Below, in pieces: positions 21,400 through 30,192 of a stretch of 64,000 nt of DNA (positions within the stretch are counted from its first letter, which is position 1; the number at the start of each line of letters is the position of its first letter). Under the pieces are notes generated by a model. The model searched no databases and was not told the origin of the DNA. It saw only the letters and a list, made by a program, of their open reading frames with translations. The DNA lies in the NCBI GenBank assembly GCA_024235995.1, contig JACKLI010000001.1:806001-870000 (forward strand), in the 5' to 3' direction. Made by a program: the position numbers and the translations under genes. This stretch comes from Burkholderiaceae bacterium. GTDB lineage: Bacteria; Pseudomonadota; Gammaproteobacteria; Burkholderiales; Burkholderiaceae_C.

Positions 21400-22098
21400 T
21401 CAAGCCGCGCCGTCCTCGCGCGGGCGACGCGTGGCCCAGCGCGCGGCGCCCAGCACGCCCACGATGGCCAGCGCCGCCACGGCCCAGCGCAGCGCCTGCT
21501 CGGGCGCTTCGCGGGTGCCGAACCAGTCGGCCAGCAGTGGCTCGCCGGTGATCATCGAGGCGGCAGTGTAGGCCAGCACGGCCGCGCCGAGCTGGATGAT
21601 GATCGGGAAGCGCTCGACCAGCTTGAGCACCAGGGTGGAGCCGAACACCACGATCGGCACGCTGATGAGCAGGCCGATGACCACCAGATCCATCGCGCCG
21701 TGCGCCGCGCCGGCCACGCCCAGCACGTTGTCGATGCCCATCAGCGCGTCGGCGATGACGATGGTCTTCATCGCGCCCCAGAAGGTGCTGGCGGCCGGGC
21801 CGTGCTCCTCGCTCTCCGCGCCCGTGTCGGCCACCAGCTTGTAGGCGATCCACAGCAGGCCCAGGCCGCCGACCAGCATCAGGCCCGGAATCTTCAGCAG
21901 CCACACCACGACCAGCGTCATCAGCGTGCGCACGCCGATGGCGCCCACGGTGCCCCACACGATGGCCTTGGTTTGCACGGACTTGGGCAGGCTGCGCGCG
22001 GCCAGGGCGATGACGATGGCGTTGTCGCCGGCCAGCACCAGGTCGATCAGGACGATGGCCAGCAGGGCGGACCACCAGGGGGCGGACATGAATTCCAT
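21400..22098 (-). CDS. TerC-family membrane protein under yybP-ykoY riboswitch control (Alx/MntP-like role)
   Basis: 232-aa TerC protein with about seven helices and the signatures LVLAGDNAIVIALAARSLP and VIADALMGIDNVLGVAGAA. The ATG at 22098 is preceded by CGGAG. Its long leader (about 290 bases) contains a yybP-ykoY element, which senses Mn2+ in characterised cases, so this paralogue is the likelier manganese exporter of the two in the window. E. coli alx is the classical TerC gene with the same control. A charged loop (ADTGAESEEHGP) lies between the two halves. Substrate and regulation are inferred from these precedents. Confidence 0.92.
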   Translation of the reverse strand: MEFMSAPWWSALLAIVLIDLVLAGDNAIVIALAARSLPKSVQTKAIVWGTVGAIGVRTLMTLVVVWLLKIPGLMLVGGLGLLWIAYKLVADTGAESEEHGPAASTFWGAMKTIVIADALMGIDNVLGVAGAAHGAMDLVVIGLLISVPIVVFGSTLVLKLVERFPIIIQLGAAVLAYTAASMITGEPLLADWFGTREAPEQALRWAVAALAIVGVLGAARWATRRPREDGAA

Positions 22099-22235
22099 GG
22101 CAAGAAACTCCGGTTGCAAAAGGGGCGGGCAGCCCAACCGGAGCGTGGTGGCGCAAGGCAGACAGGTGGATGCTTGAAACCAGGCAAGACCGCCGCGCTT
22201 TCGACCGAACACGGCCCCGGCAGGGGGGTGTGGGT

Positions 22236-22390
22236 CGAAGGTCTTGCTCGGCCCAGGGGCGCACGCCGAGGTGCGTGCCATGGGCCCGCGAGCCCGGAAG
22301 ACGCCGAGGCCCACAGGCCTCGGGCTTCGTATTGACGAGCCGGCGATGTCGCGGTTGAAAACCGCAAGCGGGGAGCTACTCCCCTTCAAC
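22236..22390 (-). ncRNA. yybP-ykoY manganese riboswitch
   Basis: Read on the minus strand the leader has the three hallmarks in order: GAAGGGGAGTAGC (about 22376-22388), CGTCAATACGA (about 22328-22338) and GAGCAAGACC at the 3' end (about 22241-22250). GC-rich hairpins separate them. These blocks match the yybP-ykoY class, whose known ligand is Mn2+. Downstream, TTCGACC can pair with GGTCGAA, and CAAGACC with GGTCTTG, which would give an alternative hairpin that competes with the 3' strand of the aptamer. That is a plausible expression platform about 90 bases before the terC start. Confidence 0.85.
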
Positions 22391-22397
22391 AACCTCA

Positions 22398-22426
22398 ATT
22401 AGAACATGGCGGCGTCATGCAGGCAA
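22398..22426 (-). promoter_or_regulatory. promoter of the riboswitch-terC transcript
   Basis: On the minus strand, TTGCCT (22421-22426) and TCTAAT (22398-22403) are separated by exactly 17 bases. This places transcription start about 5-10 bases before the first conserved riboswitch block. The -10 matches the sigma-70 consensus at five of six positions, the -35 at four of six. Confidence 0.6.
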
Positions 22427-22454
22427 GGCGGCGGCTTGCATCCGACGCCTGGCC

Positions 22455-23213
22455 TCAACGGCCCTGCGAGCGCTTGCCGCGCAAATGCCAGCCGGCCGCG
22501 AGCGCCGACAGCGCGCCCAGTCCCAGCAGGGCCATGGGGTGGTTGGCGGGAACCGGCGCGGGTTGGCAGCTGGAGGGGCTGCCGTAGCCATACGTGCCTT
22601 TCACGTCGATGTCGAGGTCGAAGTCCTGCGCGGTCGAGGTGCCCACGGGCATGGTCATGACCAGCTGGAAAAGGCGGCCCGCGCCGGCCGGCAGATCACC
22701 CAGGTCGATGGTCCAGGTGCCATTGCCGTTGTCATGCACATCCGATGCCGCCACCGTGCCCCAGGTGAACAGCGTGCCCCAGGAAAAGCGGCTGGGTGGG
22801 TTGACGATCCAGCTGGTCAGGGCGCTGTCCGACACGAAGGCCATGGTGGTGCCCGCAGGCACTGTGGGCAGCGTGAGGGTGGCCACCGCGTTCTTCACGG
22901 CAAAGCTGGTCCCGATCGGAATGCGCCAGTTCAGCGTCGAGCCGCTCGACCAGTGCTGGACCTCCATGATCCCGGGTTGATTGTTGGTGGGGCGCACCGT
23001 AATCATGAATTCGTTCAACGAGTTGTCGGGCAGGCTGGAGTTGATGCGCGCACGCGCGCGCCAATGCATGGCGCAACCCTCGCTGAGGATGCCGTCGGCG
23101 GATACCTGTTGGCCCCAGGCCGGAGCGGCCAACCCGGTGACGCCCGATGCCGCCAAGCCCAAGGCGGTGCGGCGGCGAATGAAAACGGCTTGGGGCGCGG
23201 GGTCGTGCGACAT
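22455..23213 (-). CDS. exported protein with PEP-CTERM-like sorting tail
   Basis: About 252-aa secreted protein of unknown function. The N-terminus has a twin-arginine-like signal (FIRRRTALGLAASG, cleavage near PAWGQQ). The body is beta-rich and polar, with many Thr, Ser and Asn. The C-terminus is tripartite: a short Pro-containing motif (PVPANHP), a hydrophobic helix (MALLGLGALSALAAGW) and a basic end (LRGKRSQGR). This resembles PEP-CTERM/IPTL-type exosortase signals. No exosortase is in the window. GGAGG lies 8 bases before the ATG at 23213; another ATG at 23216 is equally possible. The gene stands alone. Confidence 0.75.
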   Translation of the reverse strand: MSHDPAPQAVFIRRRTALGLAASGVTGLAAPAWGQQVSADGILSEGCAMHWRARARINSSLPDNSLNEFMITVRPTNNQPGIMEVQHWSSGSTLNWRIPIGTSFAVKNAVATLTLPTVPAGTTMAFVSDSALTSWIVNPPSRFSWGTLFTWGTVAASDVHDNGNGTWTIDLGDLPAGAGRLFQLVMTMPVGTSTAQDFDLDIDVKGTYGYGSPSSCQPAPVPANHPMALLGLGALSALAAGWHLRGKRSQGR

Positions 23214-23261
23214 CATGAAAACCTCCACCGATGGTTTCAATGCATTGATTTTGGAAGGGAA

Positions 23262-23714
23262 TTATCCCATCGGATGCTTGTCTGCGGGACGGCCTTGAAA
23301 TGAATGCCCATGCTGCTGCGCGCGTTCGACGTAACGGGTATAGCGCAGCGCCGTGCCCTCGCGCGTGATGCGCCGCCACACCGCGCGCTTGGCCCAGGGG
23401 CTCAGCGCCGGCCAGTCGCGCACCTCGTCCTCGGTGCGCCCGCAGCCCTTGCACACCGCGTCGCCCTGGGCGGTGGAGCACACGGCGATGCAGGGCGCGT
23501 CGGGCGTGCGGGCGTACCAGTCGAGCCAGGCCCGGCGCGCGGCAGCGGGCAGGTGCGCCGCGTCCTGCTCGTCGCGGTGCTCGATGACCATGCGCGCGTA
23601 CACCTCGGCCAGCGCCGCCAGCTCGGGCGCCAGCGCGGCATCGACGCCCGCGGGCGCGTGCTCGCGCCAGTGGTTGATGGCCGCCTCGAGGTCGGCAATG
23701 TGCAGCATGTCCAT
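23262..23714 (-). CDS. DUF3717/DUF1289 fusion protein
   Basis: 150-aa cytoplasmic protein. The first 60 residues (HIADLEAAINHWREHAP and LAEVYARMVIEHRDEQDA) match the DUF3717 pattern. The C-terminal part has a Cys cluster typical of DUF1289 (CIAVC at about 93-97 and CKGCGRTEDEVRDW after it), suggesting a small metal-binding knuckle. The segment after it (LSPWAKRAVWRRI) is characteristic. No function is established for either domain that I know of. It is divergent from the LysR gene, with 45 bases between the starts. Confidence 0.8.
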   Translation of the reverse strand: MDMLHIADLEAAINHWREHAPAGVDAALAPELAALAEVYARMVIEHRDEQDAAHLPAAARRAWLDWYARTPDAPCIAVCSTAQGDAVCKGCGRTEDEVRDWPALSPWAKRAVWRRITREGTALRYTRYVERAQQHGHSFQGRPADKHPMG

Positions 23715-23759
23715 GGCCCCGAGTATGGCGAACCGCCGCGCTGCACGTACCATCGCCCC

Positions 23760-24740
23760 ATGGAGCTGCGAACCCTGCGCTACTTCTCGGCCGTGCTGGA
23801 GGCCGGCAGCCTCTCGCGCGCGGCGGGCTCCTTGTTCATCGCCCAGCCGGCGCTGACGGCGCAGATCAAGAAGCTGGAGGACGAACTGGGCGCGCAGCTG
23901 TTCGAGCGCTCGTACGCCGGCGTCACGCCCACGCCCGCCGGCCTGCAGTTGTACGAGGACGCGCGCCGCCTGCTGAGCGATGCCGACGCGCTGCGCGAGC
24001 GCATGCGGCGCCTGCCCACCGGACCGGAGGGCTCGGTCACGCTGGCGCTGCCGTTCCTGCTGGCCTCGCTGCTCACCGGGCCGCTGTTGATGCGCCTGAA
24101 GCACACGCACCCGCGCATTCGCGTGTTCGTGCTGGACGATCTCAGCCTGCAAGTGCGCCAGGCCATGCAGGTGCGCCGCGCCGACATCGGCGTGCTGGTG
24201 GATGCGCCCGCGGTGGACGGCCTGCGCTGCCGGCCGCTGGTGCGCGAGGCCATGTATTTTTGCGGCCACGACATGGATGGCGCCGTGGCGCCGCTGCTCA
24301 AGCTCTCCCGTGCGCGCGCCGGGACTGTGGCGCGCCCCACCATTGCCTTTGCCTCGGCCATCGGCCTGCCGCTGGTGCTGCAATCGCGCCGCTCGGCCAT
24401 CCGCCGGCAGGTGGAGGAAACGGCGGCCGCGCTGGATGTGGTGCCCAACGTGGTGCACGAGCAAGACTCCACCCGCGTGTTGCGCTCGCTGTATCTGAGC
24501 GGCGCGGGCTTCACCTTCACGCCGGCCTGCTCGTTGCCCGATGCGCCCATGCGCAAGCCGGGTTGGGTGGCCGCGCGCGTGGTGCGCCCCGAGCTCGCGC
24601 GCACCTATTTCCTGGCCACGCCCGCCGACAAGCCGCCGGGCACGGTGGCGCAGGTGGTGCTCGAGGCGCTGGCGGGTGAGGCGCGGGCGTTGATCAGGCA
24701 AGGCACCTGGGATGCGCGCTGGCTGGGCGGCAACACCTGA
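23760..24740 (+). CDS. LysR-family transcriptional regulator
   Basis: 326-aa regulator. The helix-turn-helix lies at about residues 18-37 (SLSRAAGSLFIAQPALTAQI), followed by the linker helix and a two-lobed ligand domain. The sequence is closest in style to NAC/CynR-like LysR proteins. The first residues (MELRTLRYF) fit the family start, so the much longer upstream frame is not used. The acyl-CoA ligase, acyl-CoA dehydrogenase and Bug receptor genes follow on the same strand beginning 82 bases later. It therefore probably controls that group, with an aromatic or organic acid as inducer by inference. Confidence 0.92.
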   Translation: MELRTLRYFSAVLEAGSLSRAAGSLFIAQPALTAQIKKLEDELGAQLFERSYAGVTPTPAGLQLYEDARRLLSDADALRERMRRLPTGPEGSVTLALPFLLASLLTGPLLMRLKHTHPRIRVFVLDDLSLQVRQAMQVRRADIGVLVDAPAVDGLRCRPLVREAMYFCGHDMDGAVAPLLKLSRARAGTVARPTIAFASAIGLPLVLQSRRSAIRRQVEETAAALDVVPNVVHEQDSTRVLRSLYLSGAGFTFTPACSLPDAPMRKPGWVAARVVRPELARTYFLATPADKPPGTVAQVVLEALAGEARALIRQGTWDARWLGGNT

Positions 24741-24822
24741 CGAGACTGGCCAGGCCATCATTGTTTTTGATGGCCTTGAATCAACAATCGGTATTTCCTG
24801 CTGAGCCGGGTTTTCTGGAACA

Positions 24823-26457
24823 GTGACGGCATGCGTCCCTGGGGCGCGCCAACACGACCAGGAGACCGCCATCAACCCCCCAGCCATTCCCCCGGCCAGC
24901 GGCGCGCGTCCGGTGGCCAACGTCGGCATGCTGGTGGCCAAGGCCGCCCGCGCCTACCGCCGGCGCATTGCCGTCAAGAGCCCCGCGCGCAGCGTCACCT
25001 ACGCCGAACTGGAGCAGCGCTCCAACCGCCTGGCCCATGCCCTGCTCGGCCTGGGCCTCGAACGCGGCGAGCGCGTGGGCGTCTACCTGCCCAACTGCGT
25101 GGAAATCGTCGAGATCGAGCTGGCCTGCTACAAGGCCGGCCTGGTCAAGGCGCCGTTCAACGCGCGCCTGTCGTCCGCCGAGGTGGGCGCCGTTGCCGCC
25201 AACAGCGAGGCCGCGGTGATCGTCACCACTGCGGCGCGCGCCGAGGCCTTCCGCCCGCACATCGAGGGGCCGATGCCGCGCCTGCTGCTGCTCGACGGCA
25301 CGGGCGAGCAAGGCTACGAAGACGCGCTGGCGCGTGCCAGCGATGCCTTCACGCCGGTGAGGGTGACGGCCGGCGAGCTGGCGGTGCTGCACTACACCTC
25401 GGGCTCCTCGGGCGTGCTCAAGGCAGCGATGCAGACCTTTGGCAACCGCCTGGCGCAGCTGCGCAAGTTCCTGCTGCGCTCGGACGCCACGGGCGAGGGC
25501 GGCATCCTGGGCCTGGTGGGTCCCATCACGCACGCCTCGGGCATGCAGATGGTGCCGGCGCTGTGCAGCGGCATGACGATCCGGCTGTTCGACCGCTTCG
25601 AGCCGCAGCGCTTTCTGGCCGACATGCGGGCCGATCGCGTGACGCACACCTTCATGGTGCCCACCATGATCAACATGCTGCTGGGCGAGCTGGAGGGCCA
25701 GTACCGCCCGCTGCCCGACCTGCGCCGCCTGGGCTATGGCGCCGCGCCCATGGCGCCGGCGCGCATCCTGAAAGCCATGGACGTGTTCGGCCCTGTGCTG
25801 GCGCAAGGCTATGGCGCGGGCGAGACGACCTCGGGCGTGTGCGCGCTGACCATCCAGGACCACCTCTATGCCCGCGCCGCATGCCCCGAGCGCCTGGCCT
25901 CGTGCGGGCAGCCGCTGCTGGAATGCGACGTGCAGATCCTGGACGACGACGGCCAGCCCGTGGTCACCGGCGAGATCGGCGAGATCGTGGTGGGCGGCGA
26001 GGACGTGTTTGCCGGCTACTGGCGCGCGCCCGAGCTGAGTGCCGAGGTGCTGAAAGACGGCCGCTACCACACGGGCGATCTGGCGCGCATGGACGAGGAG
26101 GGCTACGTCTACATCGTCGATCGCAAGAAGGACATGGTGATCAGCGGCGGCTTCAACGTCTATCCCTCCGAGGTGGAGGCGGTGCTGTATCAGCACGCTG
26201 CCGTGCAGGAGGCCTGCGTGTTTGCCATGCCGGACGACAAGTGGGGCGAGGCGGTGGCCGCCCAGGTGGTGCTGAAGGCCGGGCAAGGCGTGGATGCCGC
26301 CGTGCTCGACGCCTTCTGCGGCGAGCGCCTGGCCGGCTTCAAGCGCCCGCGCCACATCGAGTTCGTGCGCGAACTGCCCAAGAACCCCAACGGCAAGGTC
26401 ATGCGCAAGGCGGTGCAGGCGCCGTACTGGGCTGGCCGCGATCGCAAGGTGAATTGA
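24823..26457 (+). CDS. acyl-CoA synthetase (AMP-binding superfamily)
   Basis: About 544-aa class I adenylate-forming ligase that converts a carboxylic acid to its CoA thioester. Motifs are LHYTSGSSGVLKAA (P-loop-like A3), GYGAGETTSGV (A5), YHTGDLARMDEEGYVYIVDR (A7/A8) and NPNGKVMRK (A10 lysine). The A3 motif has SS where TT is usual. The only canonical start before the conserved region is the GTG at 24823, but a strong AGGAGA site at 24860-24865 sits 5 bases before an in-frame ATC at 24871, so the true start is uncertain. It is followed at once by an acyl-CoA dehydrogenase. The substrate is unknown. Confidence 0.88.
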   Translation: MTACVPGARQHDQETAINPPAIPPASGARPVANVGMLVAKAARAYRRRIAVKSPARSVTYAELEQRSNRLAHALLGLGLERGERVGVYLPNCVEIVEIELACYKAGLVKAPFNARLSSAEVGAVAANSEAAVIVTTAARAEAFRPHIEGPMPRLLLLDGTGEQGYEDALARASDAFTPVRVTAGELAVLHYTSGSSGVLKAAMQTFGNRLAQLRKFLLRSDATGEGGILGLVGPITHASGMQMVPALCSGMTIRLFDRFEPQRFLADMRADRVTHTFMVPTMINMLLGELEGQYRPLPDLRRLGYGAAPMAPARILKAMDVFGPVLAQGYGAGETTSGVCALTIQDHLYARAACPERLASCGQPLLECDVQILDDDGQPVVTGEIGEIVVGGEDVFAGYWRAPELSAEVLKDGRYHTGDLARMDEEGYVYIVDRKKDMVISGGFNVYPSEVEAVLYQHAAVQEACVFAMPDDKWGEAVAAQVVLKAGQGVDAAVLDAFCGERLAGFKRPRHIEFVRELPKNPNGKVMRKAVQAPYWAGRDRKVN

Positions 26458-26458
26458 C

Positions 26459-27688
26459 ATGACCACGATGACGCAAGAATCGCAGGCCTTGGCGCCGGTT
26501 TTCAAGGGCCCGTTCGAGGGTTCTGAGCGCGCCGCCGACATCGCGCGCCGCGTGCAGGAGTTTTTGCATGGCGAGCTGGCCGAGCTGGCGCGCGCGCACG
26601 ACATCGGGCAGGAAAAAAGCGCCCCGCGCGAGCTCTTGCAGCAGGTGTGGAAGCGCTCGCACGCAAGGGGCTTCTACGGCATGACGCTGCCCGAGAAGCT
26701 GGGCGGCCTGGGCCTGTCGGTGCTGGACCACGCACTCGTCAAGGAGGCGATCTACGCCACCGGCTCGCCCTTTGCCCCGCACGTGCTGGGCGAGCTGAGC
26801 GGCCCGCCGCGCGTGGGTGCGCTAGCGCGCTTTGCCACGCCGCATCAGCTGCAGCACTTCATTCTGCCGGTGGCGCGGGCCGACCAGGCGATCTGCTTTG
26901 CGCTGACCGAGGCCGGCGCGGGCTCGGACGCCGGCGCGCTCGAAACCCGGGCGGTGCAAGACGGCGACGACTGGGTGCTCACCGGCCGCAAGCGCTTCAT
27001 CTCCGGCTCGCCCTTCGCCGACTGCGCGGTGCTGATGGCCTCGACCGCCGAGCAGCCCACGGCCGACCCCGGGTCGCGCGAGATTTCGGCCTTTTTCGTC
27101 GACCTGAACGCGCCCGGCGTGCGGCGCGAGTTCGGCTACAAGACCATGGCCGGCCAGACGACCACCGGCGACATCGTCCTGGAGGGTGCGCGCGTGCCCG
27201 CCGCCAACCTGATCGGCGAGCGCGGCCGCGGCCTGGCGCTGGCGCTGGGGCGCATCACCGTCAACCGCCTGCTGCACTGCCCGGCCATGGTGGGCCTGGC
27301 ACAGGTGGCGCTGCGCGACGCGCGCGACTACGCCCTCACGCGCCGCCAGTTCGGCCGCGCCATCGGCCAGTTCCAGGCCATCCAGCACATGCTGGCCGAC
27401 ATGGCCACCGAGCTGGCGGCGGCGCGCGCGCTGATGATCCACACCGCCCGGCTGCTGGACGCCGGCGCCGACGGCCGCGCCGAGAGCTCGATGGCCAAGC
27501 TGTTCTGCTCCGAGACCGCCTTTCGCGTGGCCGACCGCGCGGTGCAGATCCACGGCGGCGAAGGCATCGTGCAGGGCCGGCGCGTGGAGTTTCTGTTCCG
27601 CGTGCTGCGCATGTACCGCGTGCTCACCGGCACCAGCGAGATCCAGCGCAACACCATCGCCAAGGAATTGCTGGGCGGCGGGCCGTGA
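26459..27688 (+). CDS. acyl-CoA dehydrogenase family protein
   Basis: 409-aa flavoenzyme expected to introduce an alpha-beta double bond into an acyl-CoA. Conserved parts are CFALTEAGAGSDAGALETRA (FAD and substrate loop), YKTMAGQTTTGDIVLEGARV, YALTRRQFGRAIGQFQAIQH and HGGEGIVQGRRVEFLFRVLR near the C-terminus, plus TGTSEIQRNTIAKELL. The start lies 1 base after the ligase stop, so the two are translationally linked. The upstream ligase probably supplies the acyl-CoA substrate. Chain or ring type cannot be told. Confidence 0.92.
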   Translation: MTTMTQESQALAPVFKGPFEGSERAADIARRVQEFLHGELAELARAHDIGQEKSAPRELLQQVWKRSHARGFYGMTLPEKLGGLGLSVLDHALVKEAIYATGSPFAPHVLGELSGPPRVGALARFATPHQLQHFILPVARADQAICFALTEAGAGSDAGALETRAVQDGDDWVLTGRKRFISGSPFADCAVLMASTAEQPTADPGSREISAFFVDLNAPGVRREFGYKTMAGQTTTGDIVLEGARVPAANLIGERGRGLALALGRITVNRLLHCPAMVGLAQVALRDARDYALTRRQFGRAIGQFQAIQHMLADMATELAAARALMIHTARLLDAGADGRAESSMAKLFCSETAFRVADRAVQIHGGEGIVQGRRVEFLFRVLRMYRVLTGTSEIQRNTIAKELLGGGP

Positions 27689-27728
27689 GCCGCGCGCAGG
27701 CCCACCACCGGTGTCCAGGAGCCTATCC

Positions 27729-27908
27729 ATGAACCCTTCCATGCTTGCACGGACCGTCGCCGCCTTGGCAGTCGTGGCGACGGGCGCCTGCGCCCAGGTG
27801 GTCGAACCATCGCCGGGCGCGGCACCCGTCAGCGAGCTGCGCGAAGCCAGTGGCCTGGTGGCGCTGGCGCGTGCCGTGGCGGTTCGTGTCGGCACCGCCG
27901 GGCCGTGA
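27729..27908 (+). CDS. small exported protein, unknown
   Basis: 59-aa product with an N-terminal hydrophobic signal-like stretch (LARTVAALAVVATGACAQ) and a short polar tail. AGGAG lies 8 bases upstream of the ATG at 27729, which supports translation. A lipobox is not convincing (TGAC). It sits between the acyl-CoA dehydrogenase and the Bug receptor gene. It could be a remnant of a longer exported protein, since a short repeat begins 12 bases after its stop. No function is assigned. Confidence 0.4.
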   Translation: MNPSMLARTVAALAVVATGACAQVVEPSPGAAPVSELREASGLVALARAVAVRVGTAGP

Positions 27909-27920
27909 GGGGATTTTGGT

Positions 27921-27970
27921 TATTTTTGCCTCTGGCCGGCATGAACAAAGCCATATTAGCTATCAAATTT
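27921..27970 (+). repeat. Comamonadaceae-type short intergenic repeat, copy 2
   Basis: AT-richer segment starting TTTTTGCCTCTGGCC and ending AGCTATCAAATTT, lying between the small exported gene and the Bug receptor gene. The layout (GCCTCTGGC, variable middle, AGCTATCA) matches the copies at 5.8, 30.1 and 33.9 kb. Confidence 0.55.
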
Positions 27971-28052
27971 GAAGTTCTTGCCGCACCCGACCGTCTTCAT
28001 GCTGGGCTGGCCGCAGCCGTGCCTTGATCCACGATTTCACCGGAGACTTCCC

Positions 28053-29039
28053 ATGATCCAACTGACTCGCCGCCAACTCCTGCGCCGCTCGCTGGCCGCC
28101 GCCACCCTGCCGCTGGCTGCCCCCGCCGCCTGGGCGCAGGCACCCTATCCCAACCGGCCCATCAAGTGGCTGGTGCCCTACCTGGCCGCCACCGCGCCCG
28201 ACACCAGCGCGCGCATCCTGGCCGAGGCGGTCGAGCCCATCCTGGGCCAGCCCATCGTGATCGAAAACCGCCCCGGCGCGGGCGGCAACATCGGCACGCG
28301 CCTGGTGGCCAAGGCGCCCGCCGATGGCTACACCTGGCTCTACGCGGCGGTGCCCATGGCGTCCAACATGCGCATCTTCAGGAACCCCGGCTACGACGCG
28401 CTCAAGGACTTTCGCCACGTGATCCGCGTGACCAAGTCGGAAGTGGCGCTGGTGGTGGCGGCCGACTCGGACATCAGGACGCTGGATGATCTGCTGGCGC
28501 GCCTGAAGGCCAGGCCGGGCAAGGTGGACTACGCCTCGGGCGGCATCGGCACGCCCTCGCACCTGGGCATGGAGCAATTGTTGGCCGCCACCGGCATGCA
28601 GGCGCTGAACGTGCCCTACAAGGGCGCGTCCGAGATCGTCAACGCCGTGCTGGGCAAGCAGGTGACGTTCGGCATGCCGATCTTCTCGGTGGCCTATCCC
28701 TTTGTGCAAGGTGGCAAGCTGCGTGCGCTGGCCGTCAGTGGCCACGCGCGCAACCCCGCCCTGTCCCAGGTGCCTACGCTGGCCGAGCTGGGTGTCAAGG
28801 GCATCGAGCTGACGTCCTGGGGCGGGGTGTCGGTGCCGGCCGGCACGCCCGACGCGGTGGTGCAGCGCATGGGCGATGCGTTCGTGCAGGCGCTGAAAAA
28901 CCCGCAACTGGTCACCCGGCTGGAGCAGCAGGGCGGCCAGGTTCAGGTGATGGACACCGCCGGCTTCGTGGCCAGCATCGAGCAGGAAATGAAGACCACC
29001 GAGGCGATGATGAAGCGCGTGGGGCTGGAGCCGCTCTGA
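28053..29039 (+). CDS. Bug/TctC-family tripartite tricarboxylate transporter receptor
   Basis: 328-aa periplasmic solute-binding protein. The N-terminus is a signal with several arginines (RRQLLRRSLAAATLPLAAP, cleavage near AAWAQ). The family pattern is clear: YPNRPIKWLVPYLAATAPD, IVIENRPGAGGNIGTRLVAKAPADGY split across the first lobe, and VPTLAELGVKGIELTSW. GGAGAC lies 7 bases before the ATG at 28053. Bug proteins bind carboxylates and deliver them to a TctAB transporter or to signalling partners. No tctAB genes are nearby, which is usual for this expanded family. It probably captures the acid activated by the upstream CoA ligase. Confidence 0.92.
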   Translation: MIQLTRRQLLRRSLAAATLPLAAPAAWAQAPYPNRPIKWLVPYLAATAPDTSARILAEAVEPILGQPIVIENRPGAGGNIGTRLVAKAPADGYTWLYAAVPMASNMRIFRNPGYDALKDFRHVIRVTKSEVALVVAADSDIRTLDDLLARLKARPGKVDYASGGIGTPSHLGMEQLLAATGMQALNVPYKGASEIVNAVLGKQVTFGMPIFSVAYPFVQGGKLRALAVSGHARNPALSQVPTLAELGVKGIELTSWGGVSVPAGTPDAVVQRMGDAFVQALKNPQLVTRLEQQGGQVQVMDTAGFVASIEQEMKTTEAMMKRVGLEPL

Positions 29040-29057
29040 GCGCCGCCCGATTGAACG

Positions 29058-29081
29058 AAAAAAGCGCGCCCCGGGGCGCGC
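29058..29081 (-). terminator. intrinsic terminator after gap
   Basis: The perfect 18-base palindrome GCGCGCCCCGGGGCGCGC (29064-29081) is flanked on the left by six A residues. On the minus strand this is a hairpin followed by a T-run, 25 bases past the gap stop. It may also stop plus-strand transcripts from the Bug gene. Confidence 0.75.
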
Positions 29082-29105
29082 TTGTTCGTGCAGGGAGCCA
29101 GCGGT

Positions 29106-30107
<1,002 letters not shown>

Positions 30108-30130
30108 GACACGTTTCCTTTTTGCTAAGT

Positions 30131-30187
30131 AACTGATAGCTGCTTGCGCTTGTTTGACGCGGGCTGGAGGCCGATTGGGCTTGAAAC
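30131..30187 (-). repeat. Comamonadaceae-type short intergenic repeat, copy 3
   Basis: On the minus strand it runs TTTCAAGCCCAATCGGCC, TCCAGCCCGCG, AAGCGCAAGCAGCTATCAG. This is the cleanest copy in the window and fills the gap between tkt and gap. Confidence 0.65.
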
Positions 30188-30192
30188 CGCGC

